Assembly (NCBI GenBank): GCA_947467405.1
Contig: CANIIN010000143.1
Span: 1 to 6,820 of the forward strand
Length of the DNA stretch: 6,820 nucleotides
Direction: 5' to 3'
Source: Betaproteobacteria bacterium
GTDB lineage: Bacteria; Pseudomonadota; Gammaproteobacteria; Burkholderiales; SG8-39
This document shows positions 1 to 6,126 of the stretch, one piece after another (the first letter of the stretch is position 1; each line of letters opens with the position of its first letter). The notes below the pieces were generated by a model. It had not been told where the DNA came from. It ran no database searches and worked only from the letters and a program-made list of their open reading frames with translations. A program made the translations under genes and the position numbers.

Positions 1-159
1 GGGCTTGTCGCCATTTTCACCGTGACAGGCGGCGCAGACCTGCTTGGCCTTGGCCTGACCCGCAGCGGCGTCGCCGCGTGCCATCGCGGAAAAAGAACCG
101 AAGGCCATGAATGATGCCAGCGTGGCGACCATGACTTGCTTCAACAGGTTGGATGTCAT
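1..159 (-). CDS. Periplasmic class I cytochrome c, partial (C-terminus beyond left edge)
   Basis: Only the first 53 codons are present. They begin with a signal peptide: a Lys at residue 7, a hydrophobic stretch at about 9-23, and a likely cleavage after Ala27 in the context SAMA-RGD. The mature start DAAAGQAKA leads into the haem c attachment motif CAACH at residues 42-46, followed by GENGDKP, the usual start of small c4/c5/c553-type electron carriers. The haem would be attached covalently in the periplasm, with His46 as one axial ligand; the Met ligand lies outside the window. The start is supported by a GGAGG ribosome site at 169-173, nine bases before the ATG and inside the upstream gene. 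The ATG overlaps the upstream stop as ATGA (156-159), so the two cytochromes are very likely translationally coupled. The redox partner is unknown, and whether it has one or two haems cannot be judged from this fragment. Confidence 0.88.
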   Translation of the reverse strand, partial: MTSNLLKQVMVATLASFMAFGSFSAMARGDAAAGQAKAKQVCAACHGENGDKP

Positions 160-521
160 TTGGCGCTGCCTCCGTCATTCTTGCCGTAATAAGCCGCGAG
201 ATCGGCCATGTCCTGATCGCTCAACTGCCCGCCTATACCCCGCATGCTGGGGTGATTGCGGTCTCCGGCACGGTATGCCTTGAGGGCGGCGACGATGTAC
301 TGCGGAGACTGGCCGCCGATTTTCGGCACCTTGTAGACGTCCGGATACACGGTCTTGTATTCAGGAATTCCATGGCAACCAATGCACATCGAAATCTTGT
401 TCTTTGCCGCGTCGGCGGAACCGACCGGCGCCGCACCCTGTGCATGCGCCACGACCGAGATCGCAGAACACGCAACGGCCAGCACCGTCGCCGCGGAAAT
501 CTTGTTGAACGCTGTTCTCAT
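156..521 (-). CDS. Periplasmic monohaem cytochrome c (c553/class I type)
   Basis: This 121-residue protein has a signal peptide with likely cleavage after Ala27 (VVAHA-Q). Its single haem-binding motif, CIGCH, is at residues 46-50. Met93, in the context HPSMRGI, is the probable distal haem ligand. The C-terminal helix LSDQDMADLAAYYG (about 100-113) is the standard closing helix of class I cytochromes c. About 94 mature residues fits a small soluble electron carrier. It is the first gene of a two-gene unit whose second gene is also a cytochrome c, with a four-base stop/start overlap. The ribosome site is weak (GAG seven bases before the ATG), in contrast to the strong GGAGG of the second gene. 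A candidate promoter lies at 668-697, giving a leader of about 140 bases. The partner oxidase or reductase is not in the window. Confidence 0.92.
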   Translation of the reverse strand: MRTAFNKISAATVLAVACSAISVVAHAQGAAPVGSADAAKNKISMCIGCHGIPEYKTVYPDVYKVPKIGGQSPQYIVAALKAYRAGDRNHPSMRGIGGQLSDQDMADLAAYYGKNDGGSAK

Positions 522-667
522 ATGAGGACTCTTGTTTCAGGTCACACTGCGTTGAAAGAAGCCACCGAACCTTCGCCAGCGAGGGCAGCAAATCGTTGGT
601 AGCCATCTGCGGATTCGTTTCGAATGCTGCTCCGCATGTGTTGCCGGGAATGCAAAAAAGCGGCGCA

Positions 668-697
668 ATTCTAGCCGATAATGCCTCTCATGGTCAA
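668..697 (-). promoter_or_regulatory. Candidate sigma-70 promoter for the cytochrome c pair
   Basis: On the minus strand a TTGACC -35 box (692-697, 5/6 to consensus) is followed after 18 bases by a TAGAAT -10 box (668-673, 5/6). The -35 box overlaps the stop codon of the amidase gene (694-696), so transcription would start near 661, just past that gene. The predicted leader to the ATG at 521 is about 140 bases. A short CGGC/GCCG stem followed by a run of six T on the minus strand (about 653-679) overlaps this promoter. It could act as a weak terminator for the amidase, but a four-base-pair stem is poor. No transcript evidence is available. Confidence 0.5.
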
Positions 698-1476
698 AAA
701 TGGACGGGTCGAGCAGCGCCGATCCGCCGCGCCGCAAGACAGGAACGAATTGATCGCGCGATCGCACCCGCCATGCGCCGCATTCGCACCGGATCAAGCA
801 GTCGTTCCTCCTCGTCACGGTTGACGATCACGCCGGCCTCCAGCAGCAGGGCGGGCATGGTCGCCTCCTTCAGGACGACCAGGTTGTCGAAGTAGTGGAC
901 GCCGTTCGTCCTGTCGGCAAAGGGTTTGAATTCGCCAGGCACGGGTTCGGCGTGATAAAGGGAGGGATTGAACCCGTCCTCTATCAAACCGGCACCGATC
1001 GCCGAAGCACAGCGCAATCCGGCACCGAGATCAGTCGAGCGGCGCGACACGAACAGTGAAAAGCCGCTGAATCTGTCCCCCGAGCGCAACCGTTCCATGC
1101 CATCGTGGGCCCAAGGCGTCAGGAATTGCGGCTGGACCGAATCATGGTGTACCGCAATCAGCAACTCGGCCCCACTCGCTGCACGAGCCCGGGCAGTGAG
1201 GGTGCGGATCGACCCGTCGGCGTTGATCAAGCGCGCCTCGACCCCCTGCGCCTGCAGTGCCCGGGCTATCTCCAGCGCCAGATCACGGTTGAATTCAAAT
1301 TCGGTGCGCCCCCGTGCGCTGGTCGCGCCGGGCTTGTCGAGGTTGTGCCCGACGTCAAGAGCCACCCAGGCATGCGCGAATCCTGCGCATGCGAAGGCAA
1401 TGCCCAGCACTGCCAAGCGGAGCGCCTGCCGGCCGGCCATCAGCCGCCAAACCGTGGACCGTGATCGCATCGACAT
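694..1476 (-). CDS. Exported N-acetylmuramoyl-L-alanine amidase (Amidase_3 family)
   Basis: This zinc amidase would cleave the bond between N-acetylmuramic acid and L-Ala of the peptide stem, acting on peptidoglycan in the periplasm. With the start at 1476 it has 260 residues. Next come an Arg-rich n-region, a hydrophobic core at about 19-33, and a likely cleavage after Ala36 (GFAHA-W). The catalytic domain follows at once: DVGHNLDKPG (41-50, zinc ligand His44), a Glu ligand in RTEFEFN (Glu59 or Glu61), IAVHHDS (107-113, probably His110), and the catalytic Glu213 in LLEAGVIVN. No AMIN or cell-wall-binding domain is present. The start was chosen because GGGAGGG (1481-1487) lies four bases upstream. 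An in-frame ATG at 1548 would add 24 residues with no signal-peptide character and would run through the divergent promoter. The division or recycling context cannot be read from the neighbours. Confidence 0.9.
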   Translation of the reverse strand: MSMRSRSTVWRLMAGRQALRLAVLGIAFACAGFAHAWVALDVGHNLDKPGATSARGRTEFEFNRDLALEIARALQAQGVEARLINADGSIRTLTARARAASGAELLIAVHHDSVQPQFLTPWAHDGMERLRSGDRFSGFSLFVSRRSTDLGAGLRCASAIGAGLIEDGFNPSLYHAEPVPGEFKPFADRTNGVHYFDNLVVLKEATMPALLLEAGVIVNRDEEERLLDPVRMRRMAGAIARSIRSCLAARRIGAARPVHF

Positions 1477-1507
1477 GGATCCCTCCCGAACAGAATCGCG
1501 GCGCGTC

Positions 1508-1536
1508 GTGGCAGGGATTTCACTCCCGGCTATAAT
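1508..1536 (+). promoter_or_regulatory. Candidate sigma-70 promoter for the moxR-type/VWA operon
   Basis: A perfect TATAAT -10 box at 1531-1536 is preceded, 17 bases upstream, by GTGGCA (1508-1513, 4/6 to TTGACA). Transcription would start near 1543, giving a leader of about 30 bases before the ATG at 1573. It lies in the 96-base divergent region shared with the amidase gene. The minus strand of the same spot reads CATTAT, a weaker -10 that could serve the amidase, but I see no good -35 for it. Confidence 0.6.
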
Positions 1537-1572
1537 GTTGGTTCTCATCTCATCCGACCACAGGGTTCTCTC

Positions 1573-2418
1573 ATGCGCTTCACGGGTTCGTCGACCTACG
1601 TCTCAACTGAAGACCTCACGCTGGCAGTCAATGCTGCCATCACTCTGCAGCGCCCTCTCTTGATCAAGGGCGAGCCCGGCACCGGAAAAACCAAGCTCGC
1701 CGAAGAAGTCGCCTCCGCCATGGGCATGGAACTCCTCGAATGGCACGTCAAGTCCACCACCAAGGCACAGCAGGGCCTGTACGAATATGACGCCGTATCC
1801 CGCCTGCGCGACTCGCAACTCGGCGACCCGCGCGTCAAGGATATCGCCAACTACATCGTCAAGGGGACGCTGTGGCAGGCCCTGGTATCCGACAAGCCGG
1901 TCGTGCTGCTGATCGACGAAGTCGACAAGGCCGACATCGAATTCCCGAACGACCTGCTGCGCGAACTCGACCGCATGGAATTCTTCGTCTACGAGACGCG
2001 TGAGTTGATCAAGGCCAAGCATCGCCCGATCGTCATGATCACGTCGAATAACGAGAAGGAATTGCCGGACGCCTTCCTGCGTCGCTGCTTCTTCCACTAT
2101 ATCCGGTTCCCCGACAAGGAAACCATGGAGAAAATCGTCGACGTGCACTACCCGGACATCAAGAAGAACCTGCTCAAGGAAGCGCTCGAGGTGTTCTTCG
2201 AAGTCCGCGAGGTGCCGGGCCTGAAGAAGAAGCCGTCCACATCCGAACTGCTTGACTGGCTGAAACTGCTGCTTGCCGAGGACATCCCGCCTGACGCGCT
2301 GCGCAGCAAGGACAACAAGAAGATCATCCCGCCGCTGCATGGCGCGCTGCTCAAGAACGAACAGGACGTGCATCTGTTCGAGCGGCTGGTGTTCATGACC
2401 CGCCAGGGCCGCAACTAG
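1573..2418 (+). CDS. MoxR-family AAA+ ATPase
   Basis: The 281-residue protein is a complete MoxR-type AAA+ module. Walker A is GEPGTGKT at 33-40, and Walker B is VLLIDEVDK at 111-119 with Asp115 and Glu116. Sensor 1 is ITSNN at 156-160, and AFLRRC at 167-172 is the likely arginine-finger region. The segment between Walker A and B (STTKAQQGLYEYDAVSRL, about 61-78) is typical of the family. The C-terminal lid (about 185-281) contains PSTSELLDW in the sensor 2 position. MoxR proteins form hexameric rings in the cytoplasm that remodel or insert metal into partner enzymes together with a VWA protein; NorQ, CbbQ and CoxD are characterised relatives. The gene encoding such a VWA protein begins 61 bases downstream. 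From memory it resembles the PA2707-like subgroup, but I could not check this. The ribosome site is weak (AGGG at 1562-1565). The substrate is unknown. Confidence 0.93.
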   Translation: MRFTGSSTYVSTEDLTLAVNAAITLQRPLLIKGEPGTGKTKLAEEVASAMGMELLEWHVKSTTKAQQGLYEYDAVSRLRDSQLGDPRVKDIANYIVKGTLWQALVSDKPVVLLIDEVDKADIEFPNDLLRELDRMEFFVYETRELIKAKHRPIVMITSNNEKELPDAFLRRCFFHYIRFPDKETMEKIVDVHYPDIKKNLLKEALEVFFEVREVPGLKKKPSTSELLDWLKLLLAEDIPPDALRSKDNKKIIPPLHGALLKNEQDVHLFERLVFMTRQGRN

Positions 2419-2479
2419 TTCGCGGTCGACAACGCGCTCCGGCTATCCACCATGAATCACGCATCGTAAGGCGTCACCC

Positions 2480-3655
2480 ATGCTCGCTGGTTTTTTCCTG
2501 AAGCTCAAGGATGCACGCATTCCGGTTTCCATCAAGGAATACCTGATGCTCATGGAGGGCATGAGCAAGGGCGTCATCTCCCCTTCGATCCAGGACTTCT
2601 ACTACTTTGCCCGTCTGGTGCTGGTCAAGGACGAGGCGAACTACGACAAGTACGATCGTGTGTTCGCCGAATTCTTCAAGGGCGTGGAAGCGGTCGCAGG
2701 GCTGAATGCCGACGTGCCGCTCGATTGGCTGCTCAAGCAGGCCGAACTCAATCTCACGCCGGAAGAAAAGGCGATGATCGAGTCCATGGGCGGCTGGGAA
2801 AAGCTCATGGAAATGCTGAAGAAGCGCCTCGAGGAGCAGAAGGAACGCCACCAGGGCGGCAACAAAATGATCGGCACCGCCGGTACATCCCCGTTCGGCG
2901 CCCACGGCTACAATCCGGAAGGCGTACGCATCGGGCAGGACAAGTCGCGTAACCGCCGCGCGGTCAAGGTCTGGGACCAGCGCGAATACCAGAATCTGGA
3001 CGACAACATCGAACTCGGCACGCGCAACATCAAGGTGGCCCTGCGCCGCCTGCGCCGCTTTGCCCGCGACGGCGCGCCGGACGAATTCGACCTCGACACC
3101 ACCATCAGCCGCACGGCGAAAAATGCCGGCTGGCTGGACATCGCCATGCGCCCCGAGCGTCACAACACCGTCAAGGTGCTGATGTTCCTGGACATCGGCG
3201 GGTCGATGGACGACCACATCAAGCTCTGCCAGGAATTGTTCTCCGCATCCAAGACCGAGTTCAAGCATCTCGAGTACTACTACTTCCACAACTGCCTGTA
3301 CGACTTCGTGTGGAAGGACAACCGCCGACGCCATCAGGAACGTTTCCGCACCTGGGACATCCTCCACAAGTACGGCAACGACTACAAGCTCATCTTCGTC
3401 GGCGATGCAACCATGAGCCCGTACGAGATTCTCCAGCCGGGCGGCTCCATCGAATACCACAACGAGGAAGCCGGGGCGATCTGGATCAAGCGCATGCTGG
3501 ACGTATACAGCAAGGCAATCTGGCTCAATCCGGAACCGAAGGAAGTCTGGTCCTACCGCCAGTCCATCGGCGTGATCAAGGACCTCATGGGCGACCGCAT
3601 GTTCCCGACCACCATCGACGGACTGGAAAAGGCCATGAAGGTGCTCACCAAGTAG
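2480..3655 (+). CDS. VWA-domain protein, CoxE/COG3825-like partner of the MoxR ATPase
   Basis: The 391-residue protein has no signal peptide or membrane segment and should be cytoplasmic. Residues 1-125 are mainly helical and acidic, ending in a charged helix (EKLMEMLKKRLEEQKERHQ). A Gly-rich linker at about 127-153 follows, then a basic region (RNRRAVKVWDQREY, and LRRLRRFARDG at 188-198) and the VWA domain from about 232. The metal-site motif is LDIGGSMDD at 237-245, with Gly240 where classical MIDAS sites (DxSxS) have Ser. FVGDATMSPYE (306-316) is the likely second metal-site loop. The order MoxR then VWA, on the same strand and 61 bases apart, indicates an operon and a working complex. TAAGG at 2467-2471, eight bases before the ATG, supports the start. 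A five-codon ORF (2452-2469) precedes it and is probably incidental. The target enzyme is unknown. Confidence 0.9.
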   Translation: MLAGFFLKLKDARIPVSIKEYLMLMEGMSKGVISPSIQDFYYFARLVLVKDEANYDKYDRVFAEFFKGVEAVAGLNADVPLDWLLKQAELNLTPEEKAMIESMGGWEKLMEMLKKRLEEQKERHQGGNKMIGTAGTSPFGAHGYNPEGVRIGQDKSRNRRAVKVWDQREYQNLDDNIELGTRNIKVALRRLRRFARDGAPDEFDLDTTISRTAKNAGWLDIAMRPERHNTVKVLMFLDIGGSMDDHIKLCQELFSASKTEFKHLEYYYFHNCLYDFVWKDNRRRHQERFRTWDILHKYGNDYKLIFVGDATMSPYEILQPGGSIEYHNEEAGAIWIKRMLDVYSKAIWLNPEPKEVWSYRQSIGVIKDLMGDRMFPTTIDGLEKAMKVLTK

Positions 3656-3699
3656 TGCAGCCTGCCGGAAGTCGCGATGTCTCCGGCCGAGCCGGGCAG

Positions 3700-3982
3700 A
3701 CTTGGCGAACCGCTTGCTGCAGCAATGGCAGGGGTGGCGAGGAGTTCCTACTCGTTTTCACTCAGACCACGCTGGACGGGGCAGTGATCCTCGCAGAGCG
3801 GCTTCGCAGTCAGTGCGAACACACGTTTTTCGTCGCGTCCGGCTGACTGGGCAGCCACCCTTTCAATCGGTGTTACACCGTTCCGAAACGGTGAAAGCAT
3901 CGATCTGCCCCATCTGCGCGCAGACGCAACCCCTTACTCGGCAAAACAGGGCGGCCGAAACCGCGTCGAAACAAGCCGCTAG
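3700..3982 (+). pseudogene. Remnant of a GGDEF (diguanylate cyclase) domain, frameshifted and 5'-truncated
   Basis: Two adjacent stretches in different frames together spell the second half of a GGDEF domain. In the first frame, 3733-3747 encodes the signature GGEEF. It continues as LLVFTQTTLDGAVILAERLR, the usual strand-helix after the active site, and hits a TGA at 3844-3846. In the frame one base on, from about 3845, the text resumes as DWAATLSIGVTPF, then LRADATPYSAKQGGRNRVE, and ends at TAG 3980-3982. This matches the family's closing block (TxSIGVA ... ADxALYxAKxxGRNRV). One extra base near 3838-3850 would explain the shift. The conserved first half (Mg-binding Asp, the FKxxND segment) is absent. 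A short LANRLLQQ in a third frame (3702-3725) may be a scrap of the preceding helix. No promoter or start is visible, so it is a relic rather than a gene. Substitutions such as ATPY for AALY fit decay. Confidence 0.8.
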
Positions 3983-4023
3983 CGCCCTGCGAACCGATTT
4001 GCCGCCGCTCCTCTATGCGGTCA

Positions 4024-5817
4024 CTACGACTGGCCTGGCGGTGGCGCCACCTTGAAGACCTCGTCGAACGTCGTGATGCCCATGGCCACCTTGGCCGCTC
4101 CGCTGATGCGCAACGGCTTCATGCCTTCCTTGTAGGCCTGGTCGCGAAGGCGCGAGAGGTCGGCGCCGGATGAGATCAACTGCTTGATGGAGTCGCTCAT
4201 CAGCAGGATTTCATAGATGCCTTGCCGCCCCAAGTAACCGGTATTGCGGCATTCCAGGCACCCCACAGGCACGTAGACATATTCGGGCCGGCGGGATTTC
4301 CAGGGTGCGACGAACGCTTCCCAGTTGACGTCGCCGGCGCGATGGCCGAACGGAACCTTCTCCTTGCAATGCTTGCACAGCGTGCGCACCAGGCGCTGCG
4401 CCATGACGCCGAGAATGGTCGAATTGAGCAGGTACGATGCGACGCCGAGATCCATCATCCGCGTGATCGCGCTGGCGGCGTCGTTGGTATGCAGCGTCGA
4501 CAGCACCAGGTGGCCGGTGAGCGCCGCCTGAATGGCCATCTCGGCCGTTTCGAGGTCGCGAATTTCGCCCACCATGATGATGTCGGGGTCCTGTCGCATC
4601 AACGCCCGTATGGCGTCCGCGAAGTTCAGGTCGATGTTGGCCTGCACCTGCATCTGGTTGAAGGACGGCTCGAGCATTTCGATCGGATCCTCCACCGTGC
4701 AGACATTGACCTCGGGGGTGGCCAGCGATTTCAGCGTCGAATAGAGCGTGGTGGTCTTGCCCGAACCGGTCGGCCCGGTCACCAGGACGATCCCGTTGGG
4801 CTGACTGGTCATGTTGTTCCAGCGCAGCTTGTCGTCCTCGGAAAAGCCGAGTTCGGTAAAGTCCTTCACCAGCACGTCCGGATCGAAAACCCGCATCACC
4901 AGCTTTTCGCCAAATGCCGTCGGCATCGTGGACAGCCGCAATTCGGTCTCCAGCCCCTCCGCCGTGCGCGTCTTGATGCGCCCATCCTGCGGACGGCGCT
5001 TTTCAACCACATCCATTCGCCCCAGGATCTTGATGCGGCTGGTCATGGCCGACATGACCGCAGCCGGTATTCGATAGACCTCGTGCAGCACGCCGTCAAT
5101 GCGGAAGCGCACGATGCCCACGTCGCGGCGGGGCTCCATGTGGATGTCGCTGGCACGCTGATCGAATGCGTACTGCCACAGCCAATCCACGACGTGAACG
5201 ATGTGCTGGTCGTTGGCGTCGAACTGGCGGTTGGTCTTGCCCATCTCCACCAGTTGTTCGAAATTGCCCACGCCCGAGCGCTGGTCGCCAGCACGCTCCG
5301 CACCCTTCACCGAGTTGGCCAGGTTGTAGAACTCGACCTGGTAGCGCGCAATGTCGTTGGGATTGGCGATCACCAGGCGAATGTCCAGGCGCAGCATCTG
5401 CCGCAGTTCCTTCTCCCAGTCCCGGACGTAAGGTTCACAGGTGGCGATGACCGCCTCACGCGTATTGACCTCAACCGGCAGAACCTTGAAACGCGCCGCG
5501 TAGTGGCTGGACATGACTTCCGTCACGGCGGAGAAATTGATCTTCAGCGGATCGATGTGGTAGTACTCCATGCCCGTCTCCGCCGCCAGCCATTCCGCCA
5601 GCCATTCCAGCGTCATGAGCTTGCCGGGCGGAACTCGAGAGCGCCACTTCTGGTCCGCGACCACCACCAGCGGATGGTGCTCGTTGCGGTGCATGCGGCG
5701 ATCGGTAATCAGCTTGTCCGATTCGGTGCGATCGGCATGACCGCCGGCCACGAGTGCATCCAGCACCTCGGACAGGCTCAGGCGATGCTCGGTGACGGGT
5801 TCGGTGATTTTTTGCAT
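4024..5817 (-). CDS. GspE/PulE/PilB-family type II secretion or type IV pilus ATPase (orphan)
   Basis: This 597-residue cytoplasmic hexameric ATPase belongs to the type II secretion/type IV pilus assembly family. Residues 1-170 form an N-terminal domain of the T2SSE_N/MshEN kind (RLSLSEVLDALV at 12-23, RFKVLPVEV at 109-117, ATCEPYVRDWEKEL at 125-138). The N2 domain carries ASDIHMEPRRD (222-232) and the arginine-rich RFRIDGVLH (237-245). The motor has Walker A GPTGSGKTTT (348-357), an Asp box VEDPIE (375-380), Walker B DPDIIMVGEIRD (410-421) and a His box GHLVLSTLHTND (435-446). Four cysteines, CKHC (481-484) and CLEC (520-523), make the family zinc site. All key residues are present. The start at 5817 has TGGAG four bases upstream. 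The frame is open for 65 more codons, but that stretch crosses the likely promoter. No pilin, platform or secretin gene is nearby, so its machine cannot be named. Confidence 0.93.
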   Translation of the reverse strand: MQKITEPVTEHRLSLSEVLDALVAGGHADRTESDKLITDRRMHRNEHHPLVVVADQKWRSRVPPGKLMTLEWLAEWLAAETGMEYYHIDPLKINFSAVTEVMSSHYAARFKVLPVEVNTREAVIATCEPYVRDWEKELRQMLRLDIRLVIANPNDIARYQVEFYNLANSVKGAERAGDQRSGVGNFEQLVEMGKTNRQFDANDQHIVHVVDWLWQYAFDQRASDIHMEPRRDVGIVRFRIDGVLHEVYRIPAAVMSAMTSRIKILGRMDVVEKRRPQDGRIKTRTAEGLETELRLSTMPTAFGEKLVMRVFDPDVLVKDFTELGFSEDDKLRWNNMTSQPNGIVLVTGPTGSGKTTTLYSTLKSLATPEVNVCTVEDPIEMLEPSFNQMQVQANIDLNFADAIRALMRQDPDIIMVGEIRDLETAEMAIQAALTGHLVLSTLHTNDAASAITRMMDLGVASYLLNSTILGVMAQRLVRTLCKHCKEKVPFGHRAGDVNWEAFVAPWKSRRPEYVYVPVGCLECRNTGYLGRQGIYEILLMSDSIKQLISSGADLSRLRDQAYKEGMKPLRISGAAKVAMGITTFDEVFKVAPPPGQS

Positions 5818-5891
5818 GCTGCTCCAGAACGAATGAACCGGAAACCCGGCACGGGCAGATCCTCCGGGTATGCCACACGCCGGCGCCAGCC

Positions 5892-5920
5892 AATATAGCC
5901 ACCCTACCCCGCCCTCGCAA
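5892..5920 (-). promoter_or_regulatory. Candidate sigma-70 promoter for the PulE-type ATPase gene
   Basis: On the minus strand TTGCGA (5915-5920, 4/6 to the -35 consensus) is separated by exactly 17 bases from TATATT (5892-5897, 5/6 to the -10 consensus). The predicted start near 5885 gives a leader of about 68 bases to the ATG at 5817. The AT-rich -10 stands out in an otherwise GC-rich stretch. Confidence 0.5.
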
Positions 5921-5981
5921 GCCGGCGCGGGAAGGCGCAAGCGCGAGGGGTGATCGATGGGTGACCGCGAACTCGACCAAG

Positions 5982-5998
5982 GGTTTGTCTGGCAAACC
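5982..5998. repeat. Short perfect inverted repeat, possible operator
   Basis: GGTTTG (5982-5987) and CAAACC (5993-5998) are perfectly complementary around a five-base TCTGG spacer. The repeat overlaps TTGTCT (5985-5990), which could be a -35 box for the peroxiredoxin gene. The matching -10 candidate, CATTAT at 6010-6015, sits at a long 19-base spacing. The site could bind a dimeric regulator controlling either divergent gene, or it could be chance. The regulator is not identifiable. Confidence 0.3.
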
Positions 5999-6126
5999 TG
6001 CCCCGCAGTCATTATCCATGAAATGCCGGTGGTTTTTGTGCACCCGATGCCGTGGTAGCCTTCGCGCTCCCGTTTTCAATTCGATACCGTTTCACTCTCA
6101 TTCACTACCTGCGCGGAGAACGACAC

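Larger units (their letters stand above)
5818..6126. other. Divergent intergenic region between the PulE-type ATPase and peroxiredoxin genes
   Basis: This 309-base stretch has no convincing gene. Both flanking frames stay open into it, but the extensions lack family features and are better explained by high GC. It contains a candidate minus-strand promoter for the ATPase gene (5892-5920), an inverted repeat (5982-5998) overlapping a possible plus-strand promoter, and about 110 bases of unassigned leader before the peroxiredoxin start. Confidence 0.75.

Noticed and set aside
361..606. An 81-codon minus-strand open frame beginning in the cytochrome leader
   Set aside because: It overlaps most of the first cytochrome's signal peptide and haem motif out of frame and has no ribosome site. 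It could be a leader peptide only if it were much shorter.
968..1663. A 231-codon plus-strand open frame across the amidase and into the MoxR-type gene
   Set aside because: It is antisense to the amidase catalytic domain, then crosses the promoter region and overlaps the true ATPase start in another frame.
1603..2373. A 256-codon minus-strand open frame opposite the MoxR-type gene
   Set aside because: It is a mirror of the ATPase coding sequence with no motifs or plausible ribosome site.
2452..2469. A five-codon ORF just before the VWA gene, as a regulatory leader peptide
   Set aside because: It has no clear ribosome site or coding bias, and such tiny frames are common by chance.
2474..3460. 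A 328-codon minus-strand open frame opposite the VWA gene
   Set aside because: It is antisense to a well-supported gene. Its composition (Val, Glu, Leu, His runs) is the complement of the VWA codons, and there is no independent family signal.
3664..3687. GCCGGA/TCCGGC stem after the VWA gene as a terminator
   Set aside because: It is only six base pairs around a 12-base loop with no T tract, too weak to call in GC-rich DNA.
4040..4051. Twelve-base perfect palindrome GGTGGCGCCACC near the end of the PulE-type gene
   Set aside because: It lies inside codons for the Pro-rich C-terminus and has no loop or T tract, so coding composition explains it.
3702..4055. A 117-codon plus-strand open frame in the gap before the PulE-type gene, as an intact small protein
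   Set aside because: Its translation resembles no family, whereas the other two frames of the same DNA spell GGDEF-domain blocks. The open frame is a by-product of the relic.
4222..5898. A 558-codon plus-strand open frame opposite the PulE-type ATPase
   Set aside because: It is fully antisense to a gene with every family motif intact. It is rich in Arg, His and Val with no recognisable domain, and long antisense frames are expected at this GC.
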